NCBI GenBank assembly: GCA_016709445.1
Contig: JADJMV010000001.1
Span: forward strand, 434,001-498,000
Origin: Phycisphaerales bacterium
GTDB lineage: Bacteria > Planctomycetota > Phycisphaerae > Phycisphaerales > UBA1924
Direction: 5' to 3'
DNA length: 64,000 nucleotides
The notes under the pieces were generated by a model. It saw only the letters and a list, made by a program, of their open reading frames with translations. It searched no databases and was not told the origin of the DNA. The position numbers and the translations under genes were made by a program. The number at the start of each line of letters is the position of its first letter. Within the stretch, counting starts at the first letter, position 1. Of the stretch, positions 9,210 through 18,903 are shown piece after piece.

Positions 9210-10367
9210 TCAGGCGGGGTCGAAGTCGTTGATCCGGTCGATCAATCCCCGAACAAGGCCGAACTTGTATCGGGTATGCGTGAAGACGATTCGCGGGAGG
9301 TCGAGGAAGGTTTCCTCGGTCTCGAGCGGGCCGGTCTTGTGGATCTTGCCCTTCTTGACCAGAACCCCGAATTCGTCGTTGAGGCGTTCGATGTCGTCGT
9401 CGCGGAGCTGGTGCTTGAGGCGGATGACGAGGTCGTCGCGGACGTAGCGCGAGGAGTGGTAGTTGCGGTAGAAGCGTTCGATGTGGGCCATGGCGTGCGC
9501 CGGTGTGGGGGCGACGTAGTAGAGGTGGAGGTCCTCGGTGCTGACCATGCCGCGTTCGAGGAGGGTGTCCCGGACGAAGCTGTCGAAGTGTTGCCAGTAG
9601 CTGCGGACGCCGGGGCGGTTGACGCCCTCGACCATGACGATGGGCATCATGGCGGCCTTGCCGGTCTGGACGAGCGTGAGGGTCTCGAAGAGCTCGTCCA
9701 TGGTGCCGAAGCCGCCCGGGAAGAGGACGACAGCGTCGGCGTGGAAGAGGAACATGAGCTTGCGGGTGAAGAAGTAGCGGAAGTGGATGAGCTTCTCGTC
9801 GCCGGCGATGATCTCGTTGGCGGTGGTCTCAAAGGGCAGGCGGATGGCGACGCCGAAGGAGGCATCGCGCCCGGGGCCGACGTGACCGGCCTTCATGATG
9901 CCGCCGCCGGCGCCGGTGATGACCATCCAGCCGGCCTTGGCGATGAGCGTGCTGAATTCGACGGCGGCCTCGTAGTCGGGGTGGCTCTCGGGGGTTCGGG
10001 CGGAGCCGAAGATGGTGCACTTGAGTGGGTCGGGGTACTGGCTGAAGACGCGGAAGGCGTAGCGCAGCTCTTTGATGGCGGCGCTCATGAGTTTGAGCTC
10101 GCCGGTGTCGCGTCCGTCGGGGATGAGCTTGAGGCAGGCGGTGACGGCCTCGCGGACCAGGCGGTGCTCGAACCGGTCGGGGGCCTCGAGGCAGACGGAC
10201 TCGATCAGCGCATCGATCTCCCGCTGGATGGCGGGGTCGTCGACGAGCTTTTGCGGCGGGCGCTCGGGTGGGGCCGCCGTGTTCGTCATCTGGGCTTCGG
10301 GCTGGGCTCCGGGCTGGGCTTCGGGCTGGATCTCGGTCCGGCGGGCCTCGGGGGCGTGGTCGGTCAA
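9210..10367 (-). CDS. LOG-family protein (nucleotide 5'-monophosphate nucleosidase type)
   Basis: The 385-residue product carries the Rossmann-type LOG/'lysine decarboxylase' fold. IFGSARTPESHPDYE opens the domain, GWMVITGAGGGIMKAG is the phosphate-binding loop, and VVLFPGGFGTMDELFE contains the catalytic PGGxGTxxE motif. LOG proteins cleave the N-glycosidic bond of nucleoside monophosphates. It is longer than the roughly 190-residue plant-type LOG and has an N-terminal helical extension of about 110 residues, more like the large PpnN-type proteins. Enzymatic specificity cannot be read from sequence. It lies 14 bases after the AsmA-like gene on the same strand. Confidence 0.88.
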   Translation of the reverse strand: MTDHAPEARRTEIQPEAQPGAQPEAQMTNTAAPPERPPQKLVDDPAIQREIDALIESVCLEAPDRFEHRLVREAVTACLKLIPDGRDTGELKLMSAAIKELRYAFRVFSQYPDPLKCTIFGSARTPESHPDYEAAVEFSTLIAKAGWMVITGAGGGIMKAGHVGPGRDASFGVAIRLPFETTANEIIAGDEKLIHFRYFFTRKLMFLFHADAVVLFPGGFGTMDELFETLTLVQTGKAAMMPIVMVEGVNRPGVRSYWQHFDSFVRDTLLERGMVSTEDLHLYYVAPTPAHAMAHIERFYRNYHSSRYVRDDLVIRLKHQLRDDDIERLNDEFGVLVKKGKIHKTGPLETEETFLDLPRIVFTHTRYKFGLVRGLIDRINDFDPA

Positions 10368-10381
10368 GTCGGGTCTTCCTT

Positions 10382-13300
10382 TCAGTCTTGCCCCGGAGCG
10401 TAGCCCCCGGGGCCAGCGGGCGAGCCCGTGTGGCGGGTGGAGCGGCGTTCGCGGAGGACAGACTCGCGGCTGAGGCGTTCGATGTCCATCATGCGGCGTT
10501 CCTCCTCGGTGGGTTCGCGTCCGAGGGCCGCGGCGAGCATCTGCCTGGTGCGTGCGAACTGGAGGACGGAGACCTCGGGATCTCGGACGGTGCCTGCGAC
10601 CTTGGTGGTGATGAGTTCGTTTCGGAACTTCTCGATGATGTCGCTGAGGAGGGGGAGCCGATTCACGGCACGGGAGTTGAATCGGAGGTCGAGATCGAGC
10701 CCTGGGAGGGTCATGCTGCCGTATCCGAAGAGCTCGATGCTCTGGGCGAAGACGCCGATCCGCTCAAAGACGACGCGCTCGCCCTCGACGAAGAAGACGG
10801 CTTCGGCGAAGTCGAGCCGGTCGTTCTGAGGGATTTGGAGATTGCTCACCTGGATGAGCGGCAGCAGGAGCGGCAGGCGGAGCACCTCGGCGCGTCCGCC
10901 GCCGCCGATCTGGATCGAGCCCCGTCCGCGCCGGTCTGTGGGGTCGCCCACGATTCCCGTGAAGGTGACGCCGGCATCGACCATGCCGCGGGCCTCGGCG
11001 TCGGGGCGTTCGGGGGCGATCTCGTCGTAGGCGGCCGCGTGCTCGACTCCTGCGGCGTGCTCCCAGTCGGCGAGGAGTTCACCGAGGGGGACTCCGGAGA
11101 GTTTGAATTCGGCCTGGTACTCGCGCTTGTCGTCGGGCCGGGGGCTGATGACCACCGAGCCGGAGACGCGTCCGCCGTAGGCGTCGCCGAGAATGACGGG
11201 GACGAGGACGTCGCCCGAGAGCGGGTCGCTCGAGATCCGCGTGATCGCGTGGGCGAGACGGATGCCGCCGGCGGTGGCCTTGTCGAAGATGATGCCGACG
11301 CCGAAATTGCTCATTCGCTTGCCGGGCGTGCTCTGGGCTTCGAAGTCGAGGTACCCGGAGGCGTCGGTGAGCTTGACGCCGAGTTCGGCGGAGGCGTCGG
11401 CGAAGTCCACCCGGCCCGAGGTGGAGTAGGCGGTGCCGTGGGACTCGTCGAGCGAGACCCGGAGACGCATCCCGCTGATATTGATGGGTCCGGAGGCTGC
11501 GACAGACACCTCGTTGAGCGCGGACCGGAGCGGGGGCGGGAGCAGCGCGCGGATCTCGGTGGTCAGGCCTTGATCGCTCGCGCCCTTGATCTTGGATTGG
11601 ATGATGGCGGCGCCCTCGCCGGCGAGGGCCCAGTCCCCGGAGACCTCGGCCCACCATCCGGCGCCCTGGGCGCGGCATGCGGCAAAGGAGCCGCCCGTCT
11701 CTTCGAATCGGATACCACCCTCCATCGACGACATCGTGATGCGCTCGCCGGAGAGCGTGAGGGCGCACACATGGGGACGGAGCTCGCCGGTCACGAGCGG
11801 GCGCTCGCCCCGGAGTTCGAGGTCGGCGTCGAAGACCCCGCTGAGCGCGGCGCGTTCCATGGCGGTGGCGAGGCTGGTGGGGAGGGCCCGCGCGGCGGCC
11901 CGCCGGAGGAGATCGGATTCGAATCGGGCATCGTGGAGGTTGAGGGTGAGGCGGTCGGCCCTTTCCCACGGGCGGTTGAAGGGGTAGACCCCGTCGATGA
12001 CGACGCCCATAGGGGGGCCGTCTCCGAGCGTGATATCGGCGGCGAAGCTGCTGAAGTTGGCGCTCTCGGCGCTGAGCGCCTCGAGGGAGACCTCGCCCGC
12101 GCTGCTGGTGACGCGCATGCGGCCGGTCTCGGTCGTGAACGCCAGATCGCGGCAGGCGCGGATGTCGAGGTCGAGTCGTGTCATGCTCGGCGCGTCGCCC
12201 AGAGTGCCCCCGGCCTCCGCCTGCACCGCGAGCCCGCCCTCGGGCCGGTAGCGGGCGCGCAGCTCGGCCAGCTTCGCGGCGGCCTCTGGCGCGACGACGG
12301 CGACGAGGTCCTCGACCGGCGGGCCGAGGCTCGCGAGGTCGGCGTCGATGGTCGTGGCGAAGGCCCGCTCCGGGTTGGCCAGATCGAGTGTGGCGGAGAC
12401 GGAGAGCCGGCCGGCCGGCGTGGCCGCGGCGTCCGGTCCTATCGCCGCGTCCACCGCGAGCGTCAACTCACGCTCGCTCACGGCGAGCGATCCGGCCAGC
12501 CCGGTGAGTTCGATGGGAGGACCGGTTTCCTCGGCGTGGGCGGGAGTGGCGGTGAGATCGTGGAAATCCACCTCGACGTCGTAGCCCAGCGAGTCGTCGC
12601 TCCGGGGGGCGATGATGGCCGAGCAATCGATCACGCCGGTCAGGCCGAGGCGGCGGAGGACGGTGCTCGGGGAGTGCGGGCCCGGGTCGGGGTCGAGCCC
12701 TCCCGGGAGGGCGGCGAGGAGGAATTCGTCGGTGGGGATGTCGCGGGCCTCGATCTGCATGTCGATGCCGTGGTGGTCGGCGCGGCTGATATCGACGGCG
12801 GCGGCCACCTCGGCGTGACCTCCAGAGATCCCCGCGAACGCGCCATCGACGATGGTGGCGGTGTGGCCGTCGAGTTCAATGACGACGTCTTTGGCGCGGA
12901 TGGGGATGGGGAAGGGTTCGGGGACGATCCCGGCCTCGGGGAGTTCGACGCGGATCTGTTCGTTGTACTCGGCCTCCTCGCCGAGGCCGCGGGTGATCTT
13001 GATGTGGACATTGGCGGTGCCGCCGAGTGCGAAGGGTTGGCCGGGCCCGTCCTGGCCGGGGGGGTGCACGAGTTTGGCGGTGAGGAGGGCGTCGTAGCGA
13101 TCGCGGCTGAAGAGTGCATCGACGATCGGTCGTCGTCGGTCGCCCATTGCCTCGAGGAGCGCGTCGTCAACCGGCGCGCCTTCGACGCGCACGTCGAGAT
13201 CGACCGAGCGCCGGGGAGCGGCGGGGCGATGACGCCGCTGGCGGAGAGCGTGGCGCCGGAGTCCGAACTCCCGGTGATCCGCACGATCTGGATCTTCTCC

Positions 13301-14615
13301 TCGTCGAACTTCGCGAGCCCTCCATGTGTCGGAAGACGTAGGGAAACTTGGTGAAGGCGGCGGTCCCGTTGTGGAATTCGAGTGCGCCCTCGACCTTGAT
13401 GGGGCCCGCGGAGCCGTCGGCCTGGGCTGCCCGCTCGACGATCATCGAGGCGTCCACGGTGGCGGTGGGGTTGGAGAATTCGGCGAGGCGCTTGACCACG
13501 ATGGGCGGCGCGAGGGGGAGGATTTCCGGGTGGCTGGAGAGTTCGAAGCCCTTCGTTACGATCTCGCACCGGAAGGGCGCCCGGGCGTCGAAGCCGTCGT
13601 AGGTGAGATGGACATGGGAGGGCAGGTCGCCCAGCTTGCCGTCGAGCGTGGCCTCGGCCCTGGAACCGAGGACACGGACGTCGCCGGAGACTTCTTTGAG
13701 GCGGACGAGCCGGTCGGGGTCGGCCGCGTGGCCGCTGGAGTCGAATGGGAGGTTGAGGGAGACGCCGTCGAGCTTGGAACTGATCTCTGTGGAACCATCC
13801 GCGGCGATGCGGAGGGTGGTGTCGGGGATCGTTCCGGAGATGCCCATGAGACGAAAGACGTCGCGGTAGGTGGTGGGGACGTTCTCGGGGCGCCAGTCGC
13901 CGAGCACCAGACCGCGGAGCGCCAGGGTGACGCCGTCGTTGGTGACCCGCCCGGTGAGCCCGAGGCCCCGGCCCTGCGGGTCGGAGACCGACCCCTCGGT
14001 AAAGGCGATGGCGTAGCCGGGCTGGTTGGGGTCCGGGGTCGGCACGACGGAGCCTTCGACCCGCAACTGCCGCAGCTCGGCGTACCCGGTCGGGGACTGC
14101 TCTCCCAGCTCGATGACGCCCTCTCGGACGATAATGCTGGGGACGGCGTTCATGGGCGATGAGGAGACCGAGTCGGGCGACAGGTGACCGAGGTTGATCT
14201 CGCCGGACTCGGCGTCGATGCTCACGCGCAGGCGTGGGCGGGTGAGCAGCATGCTCTGGAACTCTCCCGAGCCGGACGCGATGGCCGACCAGGTGGTCTT
14301 GATCTCGACCCGGTCGGCCCGGAACAACTCCGCGGCCGGGCCGGTGAGGTCGGGGAGGCTGATGCGGACATTGTCGGCCACGATCGTGGCGTCGGGCTGG
14401 ATGGCGATGTGGGACGCTGAGACTGTGGCCCCGATCTTCGAGCCAATGCCCGGCAGGATCACGCGGGAGAGGATGGCCGAGCGCGTGAGGATGACCGGAA
14501 CAAGGAGAACGCCCAGCAGGATCGCCAGCAGAAAGAGGCCCCGCCGGCGGCGGGATCTTGGTCGCGGGTTGGTCGGTGGTTTGCGTGCCATGGTGCCGCG
14601 CCCAACGATGTCCAT
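10382..14615 (-). CDS. large AsmA-like envelope protein (frameshifted twice)
   Basis: Three overlapping frames on the minus strand make one protein of about 1,410 residues. The N-terminal part (start 14615 or the ATG at 14591) has a basic leader and one membrane segment, LFLLAILLGVLLVPVILT, then repeated beta strands of the AsmA/TamB type such as ATIVADNVRISLPDL. The frame changes near 13320 (FPYVFRHMEG continues as LAKFDEEKIQIVRI) and again near 13210 (VIAPPLPG continues as SVDLDVRVEG). Both fit loss of one base, the first in a G run. The C-terminal part ends with an AsmA-C-like section (SIELFGYGSMTLPGLDLDLRF). Such proteins span the periplasm and are linked to lipid transport and outer-membrane integrity. 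Start choice is uncertain because neither ATG has a strong ribosome-binding site. Confidence 0.75.
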
Positions 14616-14686
14616 GCTAGGGTGAACCGGTCGGTCGCGCCCCGCCCGCCTCTCGCACGCGGAGTTTCCCTATCACACACCGACTC

Positions 14687-15370
14687 GTGTTGGACCCGGT
14701 GCTCGCGGAAAGGCCCTGCCTGCTGGCCGTGGCGTCGCGCATGGAGGCGGAGGCGGTGCTTCGTGGGCTGGGGGCCGGGGTCGGTGAGGGTTTGACGCCG
14801 TGGCGGGCGGTCCGGGTGGATTCGCGGTTTGAGATCGTGCTTACTGGCGTTGGAAAGTCCAACGCCGCCGGGGCGGTGGCCTCGACGCTCCACGAGGGGT
14901 ACGCCGGGGTGCTGAGCCTGGGGCTTGCGGGGGCCTTTCCCGGGTGTGGTGTGGGAGTCCGGGGTGTGGTGGTTGGTTCGGCCAGTGTGCTCGCCGACGA
15001 GGGCGCGGCGACACCTGGGGGGTTCCGTTCCCAGTCGTCGTTGGGGTTCCCGGCGGTCGAGGGACCGGGGGAGCGGTTCGAGGCGGATGCCGCATGGCGG
15101 GCGGCCCTGGGGGTGCTGGGCTCTGAAGGGGTCTGCGCGACGGTCTCGACCTGCTCGGGGACCGATGCATTGAGCCGGGAGATCGCCGGCCGCACCGGGG
15201 CCGCGTGCGAGGACATGGAAAGCGCGGCGGTCGGGCTGGTGGCGCACCGCCTGGGCCGCGCGTTCGCGAACGTCCGGGTGATCAGCAACCGGACGGGCGA
15301 CCGCGAGCGGCAGGGCTGGGACCTCCCCGGGGCATTCGGCGTGCTGGAGGCGCTTGCCGGGGCGCTCTGA
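14687..15370 (+). CDS. mqnB: futalosine hydrolase (menaquinone biosynthesis)
   Basis: The 227-residue product belongs to the purine nucleoside phosphorylase fold and matches MqnB, which releases hypoxanthine from futalosine to give dehypoxanthinylfutalosine in the alternative menaquinone pathway. Visible motifs are VLTGVGKSNAAGAVAST, LSLGLAGAFPG, CEDMESAAVGLVAHRLG and VISNRTGDRERQGWDL; length is right for the family. The start is a GTG at 14687 (TTG follows directly), with no strong ribosome-binding site. No other mqn genes are in the window. The MTA/SAH nucleosidase MtnN is the main alternative, but the NRTGDR ending favours MqnB. Confidence 0.85.
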   Translation: MLDPVLAERPCLLAVASRMEAEAVLRGLGAGVGEGLTPWRAVRVDSRFEIVLTGVGKSNAAGAVASTLHEGYAGVLSLGLAGAFPGCGVGVRGVVVGSASVLADEGAATPGGFRSQSSLGFPAVEGPGERFEADAAWRAALGVLGSEGVCATVSTCSGTDALSREIAGRTGAACEDMESAAVGLVAHRLGRAFANVRVISNRTGDRERQGWDLPGAFGVLEALAGAL

Positions 15371-15591
15371 GGCCGCGATAGGGGTTTGGGAGATCTGTGC
15401 CGATCAGTGGGTCTGTATCGGTTGCGCGGGCCGTTGCGGTCGCGCCGAAGGCGGCATCTGCGGTCTGGGCGACCTACGCGGCCCTGGGGGCGGCCGTCGT
15501 TCCGGGACCGTCTCAACCCAACCCGGACATCCGTCGATGAGCCGAACGAAGGGTCGTCTGTGTCGGAGAGCCGGGGAGGGGTGTTCGCACC

Positions 15592-16827
15592 ATGGGATTG
15601 CTGAACCTCAAGCGCGTGAGCCGGAGCAGCCTGCAGCGGGCCTTGGGTGCGCCGATCGGGATCGACTTCGGAGCATCCTCGCTCAAGGTGCTGCAAGTGA
15701 GCTCGGAGGCTCCTCCAAGCCTCGTCACCGCCGGGTGCGTGGACACGCCCGAGAACCTTCTGCACAACGTCAAGCGTCGGATCGAGTTCCAGATGGAGGC
15801 GTTGCCGGGGCTGGTGCAGTCGCTGCCGCTGAAGGGGCGGCGTGCGGTGTGCGCGATTCCCTCGGCGCTGACGTTCTGCAAGCATGCGCAGTTTGTGCGT
15901 CAGGATGGCCTGCCGCCCGAGGTTCTGGCCGACACGATGTTGACCGAGCAGCTCGGACGAGACGCGACGACGCTGGTGCGCCGCCTGATCGAGGTACGGG
16001 AGGCGGATCGGACGAGCGGGACGGGGAAGGCCGAGTACGTCTGCCTGGCGACCGGGCGTGAGGTGGTCGAGAAGCTGATGAAGTCGATGCGGGCGGCGAA
16101 GCTCGAGCCTGTGGGGATGCACTCGGAGTTCGAGGCGCTGCTCCGGGCGTTCGGCGAGGTGAACCGTCGCGAGGCGGACGCGAACCGCGCCACGGTCTAC
16201 CTGGATCTGGGCTGCGCCCAGACCCGGGTGATCATCGCGCACGGGACGAAACTGGTCTTCGCCCGCTCGATCGAGCTCGGCGGCTACGCGCTGGACGAGT
16301 GCCTCTCGAAGGAGCTTGCGTGCACCTTCGAGCAGGCCCGGCGGGCGCGGCTGTCGATGGCGGATCTGTCCCCGGCGGCTCGTCCGGGGGCGCCCAGAGT
16401 TGCGGCGAGAGCCACGGGCGACGAGGGCGGCGTGTGCGTCGAGGACGACCGGCGGGCGGATGGTGTGGCGCCCGGGCTGACCGAGGACGTGGCCCTCGGG
16501 CCGTCGGTCTCACCGGCCCCGGCGGGCGCCAGCCTGAGCGAGCCGCTGGAGATCCTGACCGATGAGATCGGGATGTGCATCCGCTACCACGACGCGATGT
16601 TCCGCCAGTCGCGGGTCACCGGGGTCGTGTTCGTCGGCGGCGAGGCGAGGCATCGCGGGCTGTGCCAGCACATCGCGAAGACGCTGCGGCTTCCGGCGCA
16701 GGTGGCCGACCCGCTGGCGAGGTTTGCGAGGACCGGGAGCGAGAAGGTGGTGGGGGTGGACCTCCGCCAGGCGCAGCCGGGATGGACGGTGGCCGTGGGT
16801 CTGTGTCTGAGCCCAACGGATCTGTGA
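15592..16827 (+). CDS. pilM: type IV pilus assembly protein PilM-like (actin fold)
   Basis: The 411-residue product opens the pilus/secretion operon. The actin-like first phosphate loop is IGIDFGASSLKVLQV; later come ATVYLDLGCAQTRVIIAH and VVFVGGEARHRGLCQHIAKTL, the expected ATPase-fold motifs. PilM sits on the inner face of the cytoplasmic membrane and binds the N-terminus of PilN. An Ala/Pro/Gly-rich linker of roughly 60 residues (about 258-317) interrupts the second half, an unusual insertion. The start ATG follows GGGGAGGGG. The 221 bases upstream hold no gene and no riboswitch I recognise. Confidence 0.85.
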   Translation: MGLLNLKRVSRSSLQRALGAPIGIDFGASSLKVLQVSSEAPPSLVTAGCVDTPENLLHNVKRRIEFQMEALPGLVQSLPLKGRRAVCAIPSALTFCKHAQFVRQDGLPPEVLADTMLTEQLGRDATTLVRRLIEVREADRTSGTGKAEYVCLATGREVVEKLMKSMRAAKLEPVGMHSEFEALLRAFGEVNRREADANRATVYLDLGCAQTRVIIAHGTKLVFARSIELGGYALDECLSKELACTFEQARRARLSMADLSPAARPGAPRVAARATGDEGGVCVEDDRRADGVAPGLTEDVALGPSVSPAPAGASLSEPLEILTDEIGMCIRYHDAMFRQSRVTGVVFVGGEARHRGLCQHIAKTLRLPAQVADPLARFARTGSEKVVGVDLRQAQPGWTVAVGLCLSPTDL

Positions 16828-16850
16828 TCGGGCGAGGAGAAGGAGGCGGG

Positions 16851-17621
16851 ATGAGCAAGCTCCCCTGGCACACCGATGAGTCTTCGAGCAGCTTCCTTCC
16901 GACGGACTACGTCCAGCGGAAGCAGGAGGTGCGCTTCGTCGCCATCACGGTGAGCCTGTTCCTGATCGTCATGCTGGCGGTTGTCGGGGCGTTCCTGGTG
17001 ACGAACCGGCGTTGGACATCGGTGCGGCAGCAGCAGCAGGTGATCGCGACGCAGTTCGAGGCGGAGAGCTCCAAGCTCGACCAGCTCAAGGACCTGGAGA
17101 AGCAGCGGGAGGAGATGCTGTCGAAGGCGCAGATCACCACCTCGCTGCTGGAGCCGGCCCCGCGTTCGGTGCTCCTGGCGGAGCTGGTGACCAGCCTGCC
17201 GAAGGAGACGACGCTGCTGGAGGTGAAGCTGGAGAGCAAGCGGGTCAAGGCCCCGCCGCCGAAGGCCGCGGCGGATTCGGCGTCGAAGGCCAAGAGCAAG
17301 AGCAAGGCGAAGGGCAAGTCGGACGCGGAGCCCCCGAAGCCGGTGGCGCCGCCGCCCAAGTTCGAGTTCACGCTGACGATCACCGGCGTGGCTCCCATCA
17401 ACAATCAGGTCGCCGACTACCTGAAAAAGCTGCACGATTCGCCGCTGCTGAAGGACGTCGAGCTCCTCTACATCGAGGAGGCGAAGATCGATGACCTGGA
17501 GCTTCGGCGATTCCAGATTCAGGCCCACCTGCCCGACAACGCGGACGCACGGAAGGTGGACGACGCCGAAGAGTTCGATCTCGACATGGCGTCTGTGAGC
17601 GACAAGGAGGACGGACGGTGA
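16851..17621 (+). CDS. pilN: PilN-like type IV pilus assembly protein
   Basis: The 256-residue product starts at ATG 16851 behind GGAGAAGGAGG. One membrane segment, FVAITVSLFLIVMLAVVGAF, follows a cytoplasmic leader of about 28 residues that should contact PilM. A coiled coil (VIATQFEAESSKLDQLKDLEK) and a PilN-like ferredoxin-fold domain (LLAELVTSLPKETTLLEVKL ... ITGVAPINNQVADYLKKL) follow. A low-complexity Lys/Ser/Ala linker around residues 130-160 is unusual. The last four bases overlap the next start (GTGA). Confidence 0.82.
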   Translation: MSKLPWHTDESSSSFLPTDYVQRKQEVRFVAITVSLFLIVMLAVVGAFLVTNRRWTSVRQQQQVIATQFEAESSKLDQLKDLEKQREEMLSKAQITTSLLEPAPRSVLLAELVTSLPKETTLLEVKLESKRVKAPPPKAAADSASKAKSKSKAKGKSDAEPPKPVAPPPKFEFTLTITGVAPINNQVADYLKKLHDSPLLKDVELLYIEEAKIDDLELRRFQIQAHLPDNADARKVDDAEEFDLDMASVSDKEDGR

Positions 17622-18154
17622 AGCTCGGAGCCAGAGAATCCGCCGTGCTCGGCCTGGTGCTGGCGATCCCGATCGCGAGTTACGCCCTCGTGTTCTCGCC
17701 GCAGAACCGGGACATCACCAAGGCGCGCCAGGAGATCGACCACAAGCAGGAACTGCTCGACAAGCTGCGGGTGGAGACCGCCCGCAACACGGACCTGGCG
17801 TCGGCCAACCAGGGCATCGCCGACCGGATCGCGGAGATCGAGTCGCGTCTGCCATCGAACAAGGAGGTCGACCACATCGTCAGACAGATCTCCGAGCTGG
17901 CGGTCGACTCCGGCCTTTCTCCACCGACTCTGGCGAGCGGCAAGCCCATCGAGGCGGGCACCTACTGGGAGCAACCGCTGATGGTGACCACGTCGGGCGA
18001 CTTCGACGGGTACTACCGCTTCCTGCAGAAGCTCGAGCGGCTCCCCCGCATCACCCGCATCCCCGATTTCTCCCTGCGGCGCGACCCGAAGGTCGACGGG
18101 CAGGTCTCGATCGAGTTCACGCTGAGCATCTTCTTTCAGGACGACACCCATTGA
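17618..18154 (+). CDS. pilO: PilO-like type IV pilus assembly protein
   Basis: The product has 178 residues and a GTG start that overlaps the pilN stop by four bases. It has an N-terminal membrane segment (SAVLGLVLAIPIASYALVF), a periplasmic coiled coil (ITKARQEIDHKQELLDKLRV), and the PilO fold with LPSNKEVDHIVRQISELA and a C-terminal strand pair (VSIEFTLSIFF). PilO pairs with PilN in the alignment complex between inner membrane and secretin. Both the order M-N-O and the short overlaps support the assignment. Confidence 0.85.
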   Translation: MKLGARESAVLGLVLAIPIASYALVFSPQNRDITKARQEIDHKQELLDKLRVETARNTDLASANQGIADRIAEIESRLPSNKEVDHIVRQISELAVDSGLSPPTLASGKPIEAGTYWEQPLMVTTSGDFDGYYRFLQKLERLPRITRIPDFSLRRDPKVDGQVSIEFTLSIFFQDDTH

Positions 18155-18885
18155 ATACCTTTCTTGACGATCAGCCCGAGTCGGCCGGCCAGCACGGTGG
18201 TTCTCAGGGCGAGGAGGTCCGTGAGGCGCAGGCCCCCCTGCTCCTGCAGGATCTGCAATCGCCCCAGGAGGCCTTCGGGTTGCCCAAGTCCAACCGCCGC
18301 TCACAGCAGGCGGTGGTCGCGGTACTCCTCGTGATCGGCGCCGTGGGGATCATCTTCGCCATGCGGCAGTTCGGCCTCGGGCCGGCGGTGTCGCTCGCGG
18401 GCATCGACGTGGAGTACAAGCCCGAGCAGCCGCGCACGGGGCTGTCGCCCAAGCAGGTGCTCGCCGATCTGGAGCGCAGCCGCAAGGCTGTCCAGGTGCC
18501 GCAGAACCTGATCACCAAGGATCCGTTCGAGCTTCTGGCGTCGACGTCGGCGGTGTCGAACGAGCCGGAGATCGACGCCGACGCGATCACGCGTGCGGAG
18601 GCGGCCCGGCGGGCGGCGGAAGAGCAGAAGGCCCGCGAGGCACGCCAGAAGGAGGTCCAGACCGCGTTGTCGCATCTCGAACTCCAATCGGTGATGGACG
18701 GATCCGTGCCGATGGCGCGCATCAGCGGCCAGATCGTCAAGGTCGGCATGATGGTCGACGACCTTTTCGAGGTCACGGCGATCAGCGGTCGAGAGGTGAC
18801 GCTGACCGTGGATGACAAGCCGTACGTGCTCTCGCTGGAGATCAGCCGTTCCGGCCAGAAGGGCGGCTCGAAGGGCCGCAACTAG
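18151..18885 (+). CDS. PilP-position inner-membrane protein of the pilus operon
   Basis: The 244-residue product uses a TTG that overlaps the pilO stop (TTGA). It has a 50-residue cytoplasmic leader, one membrane segment (AVVAVLLVIGAVGIIFAM), a Glu/Ala/Arg-rich coiled coil (RAEAARRAAEEQKAREARQK), and a small beta domain with VPMARISGQIVKVGMMVDD and VTLTVDDKPYVLSL. This resembles the PilP/GspC-type homology-region fold, which links the N-O complex to the secretin. Unlike classical PilP it has no lipobox and is anchored by a membrane helix, so it is a topological variant or a functional replacement. Confidence 0.6.
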   Translation: MNTFLDDQPESAGQHGGSQGEEVREAQAPLLLQDLQSPQEAFGLPKSNRRSQQAVVAVLLVIGAVGIIFAMRQFGLGPAVSLAGIDVEYKPEQPRTGLSPKQVLADLERSRKAVQVPQNLITKDPFELLASTSAVSNEPEIDADAITRAEAARRAAEEQKAREARQKEVQTALSHLELQSVMDGSVPMARISGQIVKVGMMVDDLFEVTAISGREVTLTVDDKPYVLSLEISRSGQKGGSKGRN

Positions 18886-18903
18886 ATTGGCGAGGGAGCA
18901 CCG

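Noticed and set aside
15371..15591. Possible c-di-GMP riboswitch before pilM
   Set aside because: None of the conserved GEMM-type motifs is visible; only general GC-rich pairing.
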